From positions 41,001 through 105,000 of the forward strand of contig JAMWET010006760.1 of assembly GCA_024036415.1 (NCBI GenBank): a DNA stretch of 64,000 nucleotides, given 5' to 3'. Below are positions 1-10,997 of the stretch, in pieces. The notes under the pieces are model-generated. The model ran no database searches and was not told the origin of the DNA. It saw nothing but the letters and a program-made list of their open reading frames with translations. Each line of letters opens with the position of its first letter. The first letter of the stretch is position 1. The translations under genes and the position numbers were made by a program. Origin of the DNA: Prochilodus magdalenae. Its lineage: Eukaryota; Chordata; Actinopteri; Characiformes; Prochilodontidae.

Positions 1-348
1 ATAAAGTCTGAAAGCATGTGTTTCTTAAAATACTCACTGTATCTGTATGTGCATGTTTTCATTTATTGTACAGAATTCTTTCATGTAATTAAGTTGTTTA
101 GTAATACTGTGATGTAATATACCTTCATAAATCTCAGGATCTCAGTACAGCAGGTTCCTTTTATGATTGCTACATCTGCATTGGGAGGATTTATAAATGA
201 TTATATGATATATATGTTCACTGCTATCTTATATTTAATGATTATACATCATAAAAAAAACGTTATGCCACCTAAATATACGGAATTACTACTGCCTGAC
301 CTTGCTGCTGAACCCTTTCTGATTTATTATTTATTTTTGTGGTTGTAG

Positions 349-531
349 GGGTGCAGAGATTTTGTATAGTTTGGCTGTGGCCCATGCCCGCCATGCAGGG
401 ATGGAAGGGCGCTATCCCACCTCGGACTACTCCTTATTGACGGATGCCAGACGCAATATAGGCCTTTTCCAGCATCATGATGCCATCACTGGCACTGCCA
501 AAGAGGTTGTTGTTATTGACTATGGAACCAG
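349..531 (+). CDS. MAN2A2: MAN2A2 exon a (GH38 active-site motif)
   Basis: The acceptor TTGTAG precedes 349 and the donor GTCAGT follows 531. It encodes [15 protein letters not shown] followed by [20 protein letters not shown], with the GH38 His-His-Asp substrate and metal-site motif. It begins with the third base of a codon and ends two bases into an Arg codon (AG|G) that the next exon completes. Confidence 0.92.
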
Positions 532-3500
532 GTCAGTCTTTAATGCCGATCTTTAATAAAGGTTTTAGAGAAACAGTCAGTGCCACATGCTTTTACCTCT
601 GTAAACCGATAAACCCAAAATAAAGCTGTAAATTTTAAATAACAATTTGTGAAACATTTGCCAACGTGATTAGTAGGAGCAATAAACTGCTGAGTGAAAA
701 TGATACTCTAAGTTGTTAATTATTAATTGCTTTGTTTTTGTTTGTTTGCTGTGTTTCCTGTGTAGGTTATTGCGCTCACTTATTGGCTTGAAAAGAGTGA
801 TTATTAATGCTGCTCACTTCCTTATAATGAAGAACAAAGATGTGTATCGCTTCTACCAAACAGAGCCCTTCCTGGAGACGGTGAAGAGAGCTCTTTTTCT
901 CCTTAAAGAAGGAATTATCTTTGTTTATATAAACAACATGTCTCATTTAAAACTTAATCTCCTTTTGCTGCTGTTGGTGTGGGTGTGTGGCGTGTGCAGG
1001 ATGATCGTCGTGCTACGCAGGATTCCCTGCCCCAGCGGACACTGATCGAGTTAGATTCTTCTCCCCGGTAGGGTGCTCTCTGTTTGCCTACAGACCATAC
1101 TTTAAAAGAAGTTGGCATTGCAATACAGTTTAAAGAAGTAACTTAATGAAGAGAACTGTACAGCTGTTTATCTCTAAGCAGTCCTGTTAAAGGGCAGATG
1201 TGATGAATGGACTCTATAACTGCAGTGTTGCTGTTTTTGTTTAGGTACCTGGTGCTGTTTAATCCAATCGAGCAGGAGCGCCTGTGTGTGGTTACTGTAC
1301 TGGTGAATTCGGCAAGAGTCAGGGTGCTCACTGAGGATGGACAGACTCTGCCAGTGCAGCTCAGTGCACAGTGGAGCTCAGCTGTACAGATGAGTGGAGA
1401 GGTCTACCAGGTAGGTGGTTGTGTATGTGTGGGGTTGTTTTTTTTTTTTTTTTCCCCAAATCTATTTTTAAAATTGTTTGAAATAGACAGTCGTAAATTA
1501 TTCTGTTTCGAGTAAAGGGTCTTTCAGTACACAGCATACATTCCTGCTGAAGTACTGATTATTTCCTCTGAGTTTTGTTGCTGATACTGGATCGAGGAGC
1601 AGATTTTTTTACACAGTAAACATTGAGCTTGCTGTTGAATCTGACATGCTTCATATAAACCTGATGTCCTTGAATGAAAGCCTATAACAATGTGAAATTG
1701 TCTTCAACTTGCAATTAAGACATAACGGTGTGTTCATGTGAGTTGCTTTGTGAGTGTGTCTAAAGATGCTCCTCCTGTGGTCTGACTGTCCGGTTTCATC
1801 CTGTTCTGCTGATTTTGGGCAGGCTTCCTTCATGGCCCGCCTCCCTGCTCTGGGACTGGCTGTGTTCCACTTGTACGACTCTGTGGACTCCCCCATGACT
1901 CTGCGCTCCGATACGCTGCTGAGACTTCCTGGCCGTAGTCAGAGTGTGCGGGGAGCAGACCCCCTGCCCGTGCGCTCACAGGTGGCTGATCCTCAGCCCT
2001 TTTACATCCAGAGCCAGTCTCTCACACTGGGCTTCTCTGGCACCACAGGCCTGCTGGAGGTGAGATTCCACTGCTAAATATAAATATATATAAAGGCTCA
2101 GGTTATTCAAACGTTGGTTATGTGGTTGTCCATCTGTCAGTGATTCTCTGTGCCATAAATAGCATGACTATATCCATGTTATTAAAGATGATTGCCTTAG
2201 AAATGTGTTTTACAACTTTTTGACTTGGTCTAAAGATGGGCTCAGTTTTGGATGAACAAGCTGAAAATAGTTTGTTTTAGATTGTAAAATGAATTTCTAC
2301 ATAGTACACATGGTTTGAGTTTTATGGTTTGAGATTTACTTTGTAGCTTCTTGTGAATTGAATTGTTAGTAGTGCTTTGAAGTACATTTAACAGAATGTG
2401 CATTTGTTGTTTGTAAGCTTTGCCAAATAAGCAGCAGAAGTTGTACTGATGTTTTAAAGTGTGTTGGGTAACCCAGTTTTTGAAAATACCTTCATGCATA
2501 CTTTAGCAACCCCACTTGCTGTCAAACATCTGCTGCTTAATTCAGGGAAAGGCACCTTCAGGCCTCAGGAGCTACTGCATTGCAGGATTATGTTTATCAC
2601 CATATGATAATTATCAGTCAAAGCTTGATAAATAGACTCAGTGAGTGGTAGAAATGGTGATCTGTGTCAGAGGTGATATTGATTAACTATGATTTCTGTC
2701 TCTTCGGCTCTCAGAGTATCCGTCGTAAAGATGACCCACAGGAGGTTAGGGTGCAGGTTCAGTTTTTCACTTATGGAACTCGACCTTCCAAGGACAAGAG
2801 CGGAGCCTACCTCTTCTTGCCAGATGGAAATCCCAAGGTAGCTTATTTATTGTCACATTAATCCATCTGTCTTTTTTTTTTTCTTTTTTCTAAAGAATTT
2901 ATTTGTGCTAGACAGTTTAAAGGTAGAAGTGACGCTTGTTATTTTCTGTCTCTCAGCCCTATACACAAAGAGATCCTCCTATTGTGCGTGTGGTGGAAGG
3001 TCCACTATTTGCCGAAGTGGTCACATACTACCAGCACTTTCAACAGACGGTCCGCATACATAATGTGCCAGGTGTAGATGGACTGTCTTTGGACATAACC
3101 ACTATGGTGGACATCAGGGACCAGACTAACAAAGAGCTGGCTATGCGCTTGGTCACGGACATTCAGAGTGAAGACACTTTCTACACAGACCTCAATGGCT
3201 TTCAGGTCAGTTTGAACTTTATTCAAATCCACTCTGTATTTATCCTCTAATCCTCTTAGGGACCCACAGGTGTGCTCTCCCACGGACACTGCTAAAGCAG
3301 CTGTGGTGGCCTTTCCTCACATCTTGGCAACACATTTCTTTGCCACCAATACACAGAATAAGCCTTCACTAAAGCTGAGAATCCTAATTAGCAGAATAAC
3401 TTAGCCAAGTGTAATTAATTGTGACTTTGAAAAACAAGGCTTTATGGCTAATTATATTCACTAAGCATTTTATCCTTGATGGGAAAAAAGTAGGGCAAAT

Positions 3501-5492
3501 TTGATTGTGCTTGTACTTTTTAATGATAATGTTTTTTCTAAGCCCCAGAGCGTAGTTGAGTGATTTATTTTTTTAAGTTTTGACTCAGAATTAGACCGTG
3601 ATTTTGCACTGATGGGTAATGATTCCTCCCTCTCAGATTCAGCCGCGCAGATACTTGCAGAAGCTGCCACTGCAGGCCAACTTCTACCCCATGCCTACCA
3701 TGGCTTATATCCAGGACAGCCAATATCGACTGACATTGCACACAGCACAGGCCCTGGGAGTCAGCAGCCTTGCCAGCGGTCAGTACCCTGGAGCAGATTT
3801 AGAGAATTGTAGATAAATTATTTATTTGCTGTAGCCTACTAATTCTACTTTTCACCTCACTTGCACTCCCCTCTTCCTCTGCTCGTTCTATCCACAGGTC
3901 AGTTGGAGGTGATTCTGGATCGCAGATTAATGCAGGATGATAACAGGGGTCTGGGACAAGGTCTGAAGGACAACAAGAGGACGGCCAACCGCTTCCGTCT
4001 ACTGCTGGAGAGGAGGTCTAGCAGCAGCAGGGTGAGTGGAACCGGCCCGGCTGAGCCAAGGGAGTGTGGCGGCTTGGCCATTAGGTGGCACTGTTCCCGT
4101 ATTACTGAAGCAGTCCTACTGACGGGCGTAGCCAAGTAAAAGGGCTTTTCGTATTGGCTCCTTTGTACAGATGAATTCACTGTACTTGTTGGTGTTTGAT
4201 GCAAGCTGATGTGAGTGAAGCGAAATGTTTCGTTTGGCCCTGAATGGAAATGCTGTTAGGATTATGTGATTCTCTGGTTTGTTTAGTCTGTCGTATTCTC
4301 ACTGGCTTGCATTTCATGTCTGCTCATCCTTTTTTCTTTGTTACTGTTTTCATCTCATTTTTGGTATCACACACTCTCTTACTCACGCCCTCTCTCACTG
4401 CATGCAGCCTGTGGGCTCTTATGCCAAAGTCAGCCACATGTTAAGTAAAATCATCGCTCATGTTTTTGGAGAAAGCAAGAAAAAGGTAATGTTACCACAG
4501 CAACAGAGGGGTTGTAGCACACTCTTATGCCCCCTCCCCTTCTCTACTGTAGCTTTAGGCTAATAGGTAGTACTTGGTTCCTGTCCATTACCTTAGCTGC
4601 TTTCTATTCTGTGTGTCACTAAATGATTTAGTGCTGTGTTCACTTCTGCTCTCTGTATTATTTGCTCATCCTGTAGACAAACTGGTGCAGGATGAGGTGT
4701 AGGGCTATGATTAATATTTAAGCTCGGATGCCAGCAGTGGGGCTTTTATGACATGTAATGAAAGCTGTTTTCCTATTTGCTTAATTTGCCCCTTGCTCTG
4801 TAAATGTATCTGGTGTGTCATTTATTTTTGGCTATACTGTTTGTTTGCCTGTGAGACACCCTGCCGTATTGTCTGTGTTACGAGCTTATGTCTTGTGTAC
4901 TGTAAGCTTACTTCTTTAATTTGTGCATATGCTTCTGCAGGCTGCTGATAGTGGACCAGTCAGTTTTCCCTCACTGCTGAGTCACATGACTTCTTCCATC
5001 TTGAACCACGAGGTATTGGCACTGCCGGTCATTCCGAAGAAACGGGGCGTGCCACCTCTCCGCACCTTTTCCCCGCTGGGCACTGCAGTACCCTGTGACT
5101 TCCATTTGCTCAACCTCAGAAGCATTCAGAACCAGGCAGGTTAACTTGCAGACATCTCTGTAGTTCTGTTTTTGGCATCCTCTCCACGGGTGGGGAACTC
5201 TGGTCCTGAAGGATGGGTTTCCTGTGTAATTTGATGATTGTCCTGCTCAAGCGCACCTGTTTCAACTATGATCAGCTAATTGCTAGGTTAATTTGGCATT
5301 CTAAAGCAGGGAAGTTGCCAAACTGAACTGGACTTTAAGCCTTAGTTACCCACCCCTGTTCTACTCCTGACTGCCAGGCCTATTCACATTTTTTGGCATA
5401 TGCAAATTTTAATAGTCCGGACAGCAAAAAAAAACCCACATTAGGTTTTTGCTAATTGATCCAATCCATATTTGAAGGTAGTTTAAAAAAAA

Positions 5493-5563
<71 letters not shown>

Positions 5564-6465
5564 GTATTTATTTTTATTATTTTTATTATTATTTTATTTA
5601 TTATTATTATTTTTTTTTATACAAATGCTTCTCAGTCTGGCCACTTAGTTCACACTTCAAAGTGTCTTTTACATCATTCACAGTGTGAAAAACCAGGATG
5701 ATGATGTAATAAGTTACGGAGGTGCATTTTTAAGTAATGTTCTAGAAGAGAGTCCTTTTGAGGTTTTGGTACTGTTCCCACTACTGTTGATTACTGTGTG
5801 CTAGTGTGTGTATACTTAATCTGAAGAGTATTTGCTTCTTGCGTGCCGTTCACAGGACGCTCATTCGCCATCCCCATACACAGCTCTCCTCCTGCACCGC
5901 CTAGGACTGGACTGCGGCCTGGAGGCTCAGAATCCTGGCTTTAACTGCACTACTACACAAGGAAAGGTCAGTCCAAGAAGCAGAAACACGGTGGGGGGGT
6001 CCCAGTCATAGCAGCTTAGAAAGGCTTTAAATACAAGGTGCAGCAGAAGTCTGTTTAGAGACTAAGAATGAGGGGGGGAGCCTGACCAAGATTATAAAGG
6101 CTTAAAGCCGAACTGTGTCCCCAAGCTTGCTTTTTCTGAATGGAGTTAAATCTGGTGAGTGTGTTATATTTCCTTCCCGTTCCTCGCTTGGGCTGGTTTT
6201 AACTCATGTAGTTTTCTTATACATTTTTTTTCTGAAATGAATTCCACAAGGAATATACTGTTCCATCCCAGTGCAAGTCTGATAAGCCTGTTGTGTGCTC
6301 TCGTCTCTCTAGTTGGCCGTGTCAGCGCTGTTCCGTGGTTTGGACCTGCAGCTGCTTCAGCCCATGTCTCTGACACTCATGTACTCGACCGCTCCTCTCT
6401 CCAACAGCTCCATCATCAGTCTGGAGCCCATGGAGCTGTCTACCTTCAAGCTCAAACTGCGCTAG
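349..6465 (+). CDS. MAN2A2: Alpha-mannosidase II (MAN2A2-like), C-terminal half, 12 exons
   Basis: Glycoside hydrolase family 38 enzyme of the Golgi. The family removes two mannoses from GlcNAcMan5GlcNAc2 so that N-glycans can become complex. Exons 349-531, 766-880, 1000-1067, 1245-1410, 1823-2059, 2715-2837, 2957-3205, 3637-3778, 3898-4031, 4941-5135, 5856-5966 and 6313-6465 join in phase to 624 residues plus TAG. The first exon carries the [10 protein letters not shown] substrate-site motif; later exons carry [31 protein letters not shown] and [15 protein letters not shown] blocks typical of MAN2A1/MAN2A2. The cytosolic tail, membrane anchor, stem and catalytic Asp exons lie left of the window. 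MAN2A2 is preferred over MAN2A1 because FURIN is the neighbour, as in other vertebrates, and the residues look closer to MAN2A2; the paralogue choice is an inference. Confidence 0.93.
766..880 (+). CDS. MAN2A2: MAN2A2 exon b
   Basis: The acceptor TGTGTAG precedes 766 and the donor GTGAAG follows 880. It encodes [20 protein letters not shown] and then a stretch ending EPFLET. Reading on past 880 gives [10 protein letters not shown] and a stop, so the GT at 881 is taken as the donor. It ends in phase 0. Confidence 0.88.
1000..1067 (+). CDS. MAN2A2: MAN2A2 exon c (short)
   Basis: A 68-base exon after GTGTGCAG with donor GTAGGG. It encodes [20 protein letters not shown] and then SPR. The last Arg is split CG|G with the next exon. 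The matching segment in mammalian MAN2A2 also ends in a short LDSSPR motif before YLVLFNP. Confidence 0.87.
1245..1410 (+). CDS. MAN2A2: MAN2A2 exon d
   Basis: The acceptor TTTAG precedes 1245 and the donor GTAGGT follows 1410. It encodes [20 protein letters not shown] and continues to SGEVYQ. This is the start of the beta-sandwich C-terminal region of GH38 enzymes. It ends in phase 0. Confidence 0.9.
1411..1822 (+). other. MAN2A2 intron, no further feature seen
   Basis: GT-AG intron with a T-run at 1438-1453 and a pyrimidine-rich 3' end running into TTTGGGCAG. I see no gene, RNA or mobile element in it. Confidence 0.8.
1823..2059 (+). CDS. MAN2A2: MAN2A2 exon e
   Basis: Exactly 79 codons in phase 0, from [20 protein letters not shown] to the segment ending [10 protein letters not shown], with donor GTGAGA. 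The [13 protein letters not shown] block leads into the next exon's SIRR, as in the family. Confidence 0.92.
2060..2714 (+). other. MAN2A2 intron, no further feature seen
   Basis: AT-rich intron ending in a CTGTCTCTTCGGCTCTCAG acceptor. No convincing exon, RNA gene or named repeat is visible. Confidence 0.75.
2715..2837 (+). CDS. MAN2A2: MAN2A2 exon f
   Basis: Forty-one codons, phase 0 at both ends, from [20 protein letters not shown] to [19 protein letters not shown] and PK. Acceptor CTCTCAG, donor GTAGCT. The [18 protein letters not shown] block is among the most conserved in alpha-mannosidase II proteins. Confidence 0.95.
2957..3205 (+). CDS. MAN2A2: MAN2A2 exon g
   Basis: Eighty-three codons, phase 0 at both ends. 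It encodes [40 protein letters not shown] and ends TDLNGFQ. Acceptor TCTCTCAG, donor GTCAGT. Confidence 0.95.
3206..3636 (+). other. MAN2A2 intron, no further feature seen
   Basis: GT-AG intron whose 3' end CCTCCCTCTCAG is strongly pyrimidine-rich. No additional gene or repeat is evident. Confidence 0.75.
3637..3778 (+). CDS. MAN2A2: MAN2A2 exon h
   Basis: It encodes [20 protein letters not shown], then [20 protein letters not shown] and GVSSLAS, ending with the first base of a Gly codon. The FYPMP and [14 protein letters not shown] motifs are diagnostic of the family. Donor GTCAGT. Confidence 0.95.
3898..4031 (+). CDS. MAN2A2: MAN2A2 exon i
   Basis: It begins by completing the Gly codon, then encodes [20 protein letters not shown] and [19 protein letters not shown], ending SSSSR in phase 0. 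Donor GTGAGT. The serine run is a variable linker in the family. Confidence 0.94.
4032..4940 (+). other. MAN2A2 intron(s) around a possible cassette exon
   Basis: Noncoding on the reference model. It contains the in-frame candidate exon at 4408-4485 described separately. The remainder is AT-rich unique-looking sequence ending in a TTCTGCAG acceptor. Confidence 0.7.
4408..4485 (+). CDS. MAN2A2: Possible 26-codon cassette exon of MAN2A2
   Basis: A 78-base stop-free block lies between a pyrimidine-rich CTCTCTCACTGCATGCAG acceptor and an AAG|GTAATG donor. It would encode [20 protein letters not shown] and then GESKKK, and would fit in phase 0 between SSSSR and [10 protein letters not shown] recall no such segment in mammalian MAN2A1 or MAN2A2, so it is either a fish-specific alternative exon or a chance open frame. 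I left it out of the main model. Confidence 0.3.
4941..5135 (+). CDS. MAN2A2: MAN2A2 exon j, with GC donor
   Basis: Sixty-five codons, phase 0, from [20 protein letters not shown] to [14 protein letters not shown]. The frame to the next exon is kept only if the donor is the GC at 5136-5137 (CAG|GCAGGT). The nearest GT, at 5140, would add four bases and break the frame. Confidence 0.88.
5180..5365. repeat. Interspersed repeat with inverted ends (non-autonomous DNA element type)
   Basis: The left end GGTGGGGAACTCTGGTCCTG and the right part GTTACCCACCCCTGTTCT are roughly inverted copies around a core containing CACCTGTTTCAACTATGATC. The layout and words match a very common fish repeat built on GGTTCCCAACCCTGGTCCT. 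The family name is not certain. Confidence 0.5.
5500..5566. repeat. (TA)n microsatellite
   Basis: An almost perfect run of TA units for about 57 bases, followed by a T/A-rich stretch to about 5618. It sits inside a MAN2A2 intron. Confidence 0.95.
5856..5966 (+). CDS. MAN2A2: MAN2A2 exon k
   Basis: Thirty-seven codons, phase 0, starting [20 protein letters not shown] and ending [12 protein letters not shown]. Donor GTCAGT. The [17 protein letters not shown] block is conserved in MAN2A proteins. Confidence 0.94.
5967..6312 (+). other. Last MAN2A2 intron, no further feature seen
   Basis: GT-AG intron ending in TCTCGTCTCTCTAG. No additional element is visible. Confidence 0.8.
6313..6465 (+). 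CDS. MAN2A2: MAN2A2 last coding exon
   Basis: Fifty codons plus TAG, from [20 protein letters not shown] to [13 protein letters not shown]. It matches the end of the family, where xYLEPMEIxTFRLRL closes the protein. Confidence 0.95.
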   Translation: MAVSALFRGLDLQLLQPMSLTLMYSTAPLSNSSIISLEPMELSTFKLKLR

Positions 6466-9400
6466 ACCTCGGCACACTGGGGCCCAGTCCCACCGGAACA
6501 GCCTACACACTGCTGTCACTGTAGAACAGCTAGACATTCGCAGTTCTCTGGCTGACTCAGACAATAAGCTTGAATATAGGAAACCAAGATAATGTATCAA
6601 CAAGGAAGTTGCTGGACCCTGGACTTCTTTTTTTTCTTATTTAAAGGAGATTTCAGCACCAGGTACAGTAGCTGTCCCAGGACTGAGGGACATGAAGATA
6701 TGAAGAATCTGTGATTTTTTTTTTTTTTTTTTCTTCCCTTTTTAATATGCTTGAGAATGATTAGTGGCTTTTTATTAGACCTGGGTGATTGATGACCATT
6801 TGAGACATTTTTATTTGTCGTCCTGGCTGGAACCACTGACATGTCTTTCCGTCTGCGTTTCTCTCTCCACCCCTGTATGCTTTTTTTCTGTAACCTGCTC
6901 TTGTTGAGATTCTGGGGACTCTGTGCTGTATGTAAATATGTCATTGGCTCTTCACAAACTAGTGGGACCGAGTGCAATATGTGAAGCTTATTTGGGGTTT
7001 TATTTTGACTCCATTCCACAGAAGCTGTGCTTGAAACTGTGTCGCTGTCCTCTGCGCTCCAACCTCTTTTTTCCCCCTTTCTGTCGTTTTTGTACTTCAG
7101 TGGACTGTGCTGCTTGCTATAGCTGCATGTTCCTGTGAATGTGTGCCCGCTCACTCGTTTTGGCAGCTGAGTGGAGACTGTTACTGTCGGCTACTGTCAG
7201 TTTAGGGATTTGCCCTACAGACTGCCTTGCTCCCACTCAACAATCAGTCAGTGGATAGGCGTGGTTGGGTTCTTATCCTGGGTTCTCTTTATCTTCTTGT
7301 CATTATGTGGGATGAGTGTAACTGTTGGCGTAAGTTTCCTGTTGGGTTTGTCTTTTACTGTTGGCCCCTTTTTGTTACTGAACACTGCTGCTCCCAAATT
7401 AGCTAGTGATGGATAACCTGCATTTTTAAAGTATGGTGTAGCATAAAGTATGCAGTAGCTCAGGGGTCTGAAACTCGAGTCCTGGTGGTCAGAGATTAGT
7501 GTTTCCCCTCTTCTAAAACTCTGAATTCAACTTATAAAGGCCGTTTGCTTTGCTGGCCTAGCTGATGAGGTGAAACAGATGTTTTAATGAGGCAGAAGAC
7601 TGAGCTCTATAGTGACGTGGCCCCTTTGTGACTGGGAGATTGATGGCCATGCAGTACATGACAATACCTCCTGTATTCTACATATGAATATTGAAATGTG
7701 CAATATGATAGTAAGGAAACCATGGAGACTGGTATGATTGTGTGTGGCACAGAGGAGAGATAGTGAGGGCAGAATGTAGGTCTAGTGCATTGGGGCCTGT
7801 ATCACAAAGTTCAGCTGAAAATAACCCTAACAAATAAAACTGCAGTTAAAGGGGGATGTTTCCGCTTTTCTGCACAAGTCAGTCGCTGAAATGAATTCAG
7901 TGTGGTTTGATGTGAAATTGTTCATTGCAGGCAAGCTTACTTACTGACTCTAATTTCTTTACTGTGGTGGTGATGATGGGAGCCAAGGACTCGTGTCTAC
8001 AATGCCACTGTTTCCATTTTACTGTCCACATTGATCAGTGAACCTACAAGCAATTCAAGTTTTTATATGAAATGTTGACATTAAAATGCTAAATATTTGT
8101 TTGGCTAATATTTTACCTTTGCCTTTCCCCTTGTTGTCATCGTGGGGGGAAAAACCCTTGGTATTCAGGTGCTCTCGTTTGTCTGGTTACTCCTCCGTTA
8201 GCCTCCACCTAACTCTCCCGTCATAGCATCGAGTGGAATGTTTGCTTTCACAGTTCTTCTGCTGGAGATGCTAGTTTGGTCATGCAGTCTGTTACACATT
8301 GAGAGCTAGCACATCTCCAGTTTGTGAAATGAGCAACAGTTCACTCATTCCACTCATCTCTTGAAGATGTCAGATTTGCATCTATACTGTGCTCTATTGG
8401 ACAGATTTTCCGACACATCCCAGACATGGTGACAGTTGCTTTGCTATGAAGGACCAATTAGGGGAGCTGTTTCCTACAGCACCACCCTGAGGCCAGCCAG
8501 TGCTGCATGTGCAGATGAACAGAACTAAACAATGGACAGCATAACAGCTGAATTACCGTCATCATTTCAATTGTAAGACATTTAGGGGGTCCAAAACTTC
8601 ACCTGTATTTCACACCTGGCTTCCTCGAAGTTTCTCTTGAAACTCTGAATGTTTTTACATCAAACCACCGTCAGCGACTTTGTTTATGTACTTAATTATG
8701 CAGGGAATTGTGGATGAATGACACATTTACAACGCTGTATTCATCCAGGTATAGATAGTTTTAGAAGGCACATGAAAGCAGGACATTTCAATCAGACAGC
8801 TAAACCTACGTAAACGTACGTACGTGTTTACAGTAATAAAGGAACACTGCAGTCACTGGAGTGATGATTGCTTTATATTCATAATATCTGCAGTATAATC
8901 AGTTTTCTCAGCAATATTCCTCTTAGCCAGTGATCCCACAAAACCTCATGGGGGGGACTTCATCCGTCCCCGGGCTGTATGGTAACCCAGTATTGTGATC
9001 TTCCGTTGTGAGACACAGCATGCAGCGTTAGATCATCATAAGCTTCAAGTGAGAAATCCTGCTTTGTGAGACAGACCCCAGGTTCCTATTTTCTACCTAG
9101 AGAAAGAAAGGCTCCCCTCATACCCGTGTGTATGTATAGAGATCAGTGGTTGTTAAGACTAATTGCGGTGTGCTGAGGAGCCACAGCAGCTGCATTATAA
9201 AGTTCTATTTCTGTGGAGTCTATCATATTGCCTATTCATAGTGTCTGAATGCAGCCAGCCACTCTGCTCAGTACTTAGCATTGCCATTCAATGTGAATGC
9301 ATTCCATTATGCCAGGAGGAGGATGCATATTAAACCGTGAGGCTGTCTCCAGTTGTAGTCGCCAACTGTGCCGCTGACCTCTGTGGACTGCTCACCTTAT

Positions 9401-10200
9401 ACTACTCAGAACAGCTTACCTGTGTACCTAGCCTCAAACTTCTAAATGACTGTGAAAGCTGAATGCTCTTAACATTTCTCCAGACATGCTGTTGTTGGAG
9501 CAGGGGTCAAAAGCACTCATGAAACCTCTCGGAGTGACTTGTCACTGTCGCTTTCGTCTACGCTGTTGAAACTACTACTCGCCTGTTTCAAACGCTGCAC
9601 AACGTCACTGTTAACTGACCAGGCCAGCCAACCTACACAGGAAGCTGTGGAATGCTTTAGTCTTGTATCAGCACCCTGCAAATGAAGTTGATAAAATCCT
9701 TTAGGACCTGCAGTTCCTGTGCAATACCTGTGTCGTATACTTGGCAGTTGAGGGGGATAAGGGTTGGGATCGGAATGATCAGATTGTTTTAGCTGTTTAA
9801 ATGCTTGTTTTCTTTTTGTTTCCTGAACCAAAACTAAACTAGCCCCTGCCTTTAGCTGTTCTGACCCCCTTGCTTACACCATGTCTGTTTACCTCTTATA
9901 TCTCATGGTGCTGTGCTGCTCCTCCTAGCCTGCTTTGCCTTCTGACTATACATACTTGCCCTAGAGCTGTTTGGACAAGTCCCTCTCTTGCTGTTTCTCA
10001 TCCGTGTAGTATGATGTAAAGAAAGAGGTTTTCTGTTTTGTTCCAGAAGATATAATTTGTTCCCTTGCTGTGTTTATTCCCTTTCTGGATGGTGTGCTCA
10101 AAAAACAAAACAACAACAACAAACAAAAGACAATGCATAAAAAGTTGAAATGCCAAGCAGCCAACATTGACATTTAATAAACATCAGCCATGGACATCAG
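6466..10200 (+). other. MAN2A2 3' UTR and downstream flank
   Basis: No coding frame looks real here. AATAAA hexamers at 7833-7838, 8835-8840 and 10176-10181 are candidate poly(A) signals, and the true 3' end cannot be chosen from sequence alone. A diverged copy of the palindromic repeat type seen in the MAN2A2 intron lies at about 7450-7620. Most of the rest is unique-looking. Confidence 0.5.
7450..7620. repeat. Diverged interspersed repeat in the MAN2A2 3' flank
   Basis: The words CAGGGGTCTGAAACTCGAGT and CCTGGTGGTC, followed by GCTGATGAGGTGAAACAG, resemble the fish palindromic repeat at 5180-5365. Boundaries are approximate and identity is weak. Confidence 0.3.
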
Positions 10201-10997
10201 CTGGCATCATTTTACCTCTCTGCTGCATTGCACTATATGATACACATGTCCGAGCTGCATGCCAAGCACATCCTCCTTCTTCTCAGAGACAACAGAAGCA
10301 TCACCACCGGCGCCACTCCTGGTGCTTCTCCTTAATGCATAGGCAGGGGGCAGTAGGAGGTCGTCTTCTGTATAGCAATGTGATTTCAAACTGAGCAGAG
10401 GTCTTCTAGTGATACTTGCCTTTTTATCTACCACCCACATGCCAAGCACCAGCACAACAACTGCAGATCCTGTCTGATGTCTCAGCCTGTGCTCCCCCCC
10501 AGTAAGAGGCCCTCAGTCTTGGGGAAACAGCAAGTAAGCTCTGATCCCTGCTGAGCTGCCAGCTGTAGCCCTGGCCCACTCTCTTCCATCACTCATTCAC
10601 GGGAGTACAGCAGAAATTGCCTTTGTATGCTGAACGGACACCAATTTAAAAAGTTTTTCTTACGGTGGCTGAGGCTAGCATTTTAGGTGAGGTACAGCGA
10701 TTCTCAAGCTGGCCCGGAGGACAGAAGCCATCAGAGAGCGAGCTCACCGTTCTCAATCAATCTGCCTGCCGGAACAGGGGCGAAAAATGCAGAGGGTTTG
10801 ATTCAAAATGACTGTATGATGAAAGAAGACAAGCGTGTAGATCAGGTGCACTGTGGAGTCTTGGAGGAGTATGTCTTTTCTGGTGAACGGTTCAGTACAG
10901 AGGGAACGGTTCATCGTTCTGTGATTTCTTGATACATGTGACTATGATTAGATCTCAACTCAGTATATACAGTTACAGTACGTACAGTTAAACCTCT

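Larger units (their letters stand above)
5136..5855 (+). other. MAN2A2 intron with an interspersed repeat and an AT tract
   Basis: This intron starts with GC and ends in GTTCACAG. It holds a palindrome-ended interspersed repeat at about 5180-5365 and a TA run with T-rich flank at about 5500-5618. No exon is seen in it. Confidence 0.75.

Noticed and set aside
163..348. Open frame before the first MAN2A2 exon
   Set aside because: AT-rich intron sequence that runs straight into the acceptor at 347-348; it has no similarity to the family.
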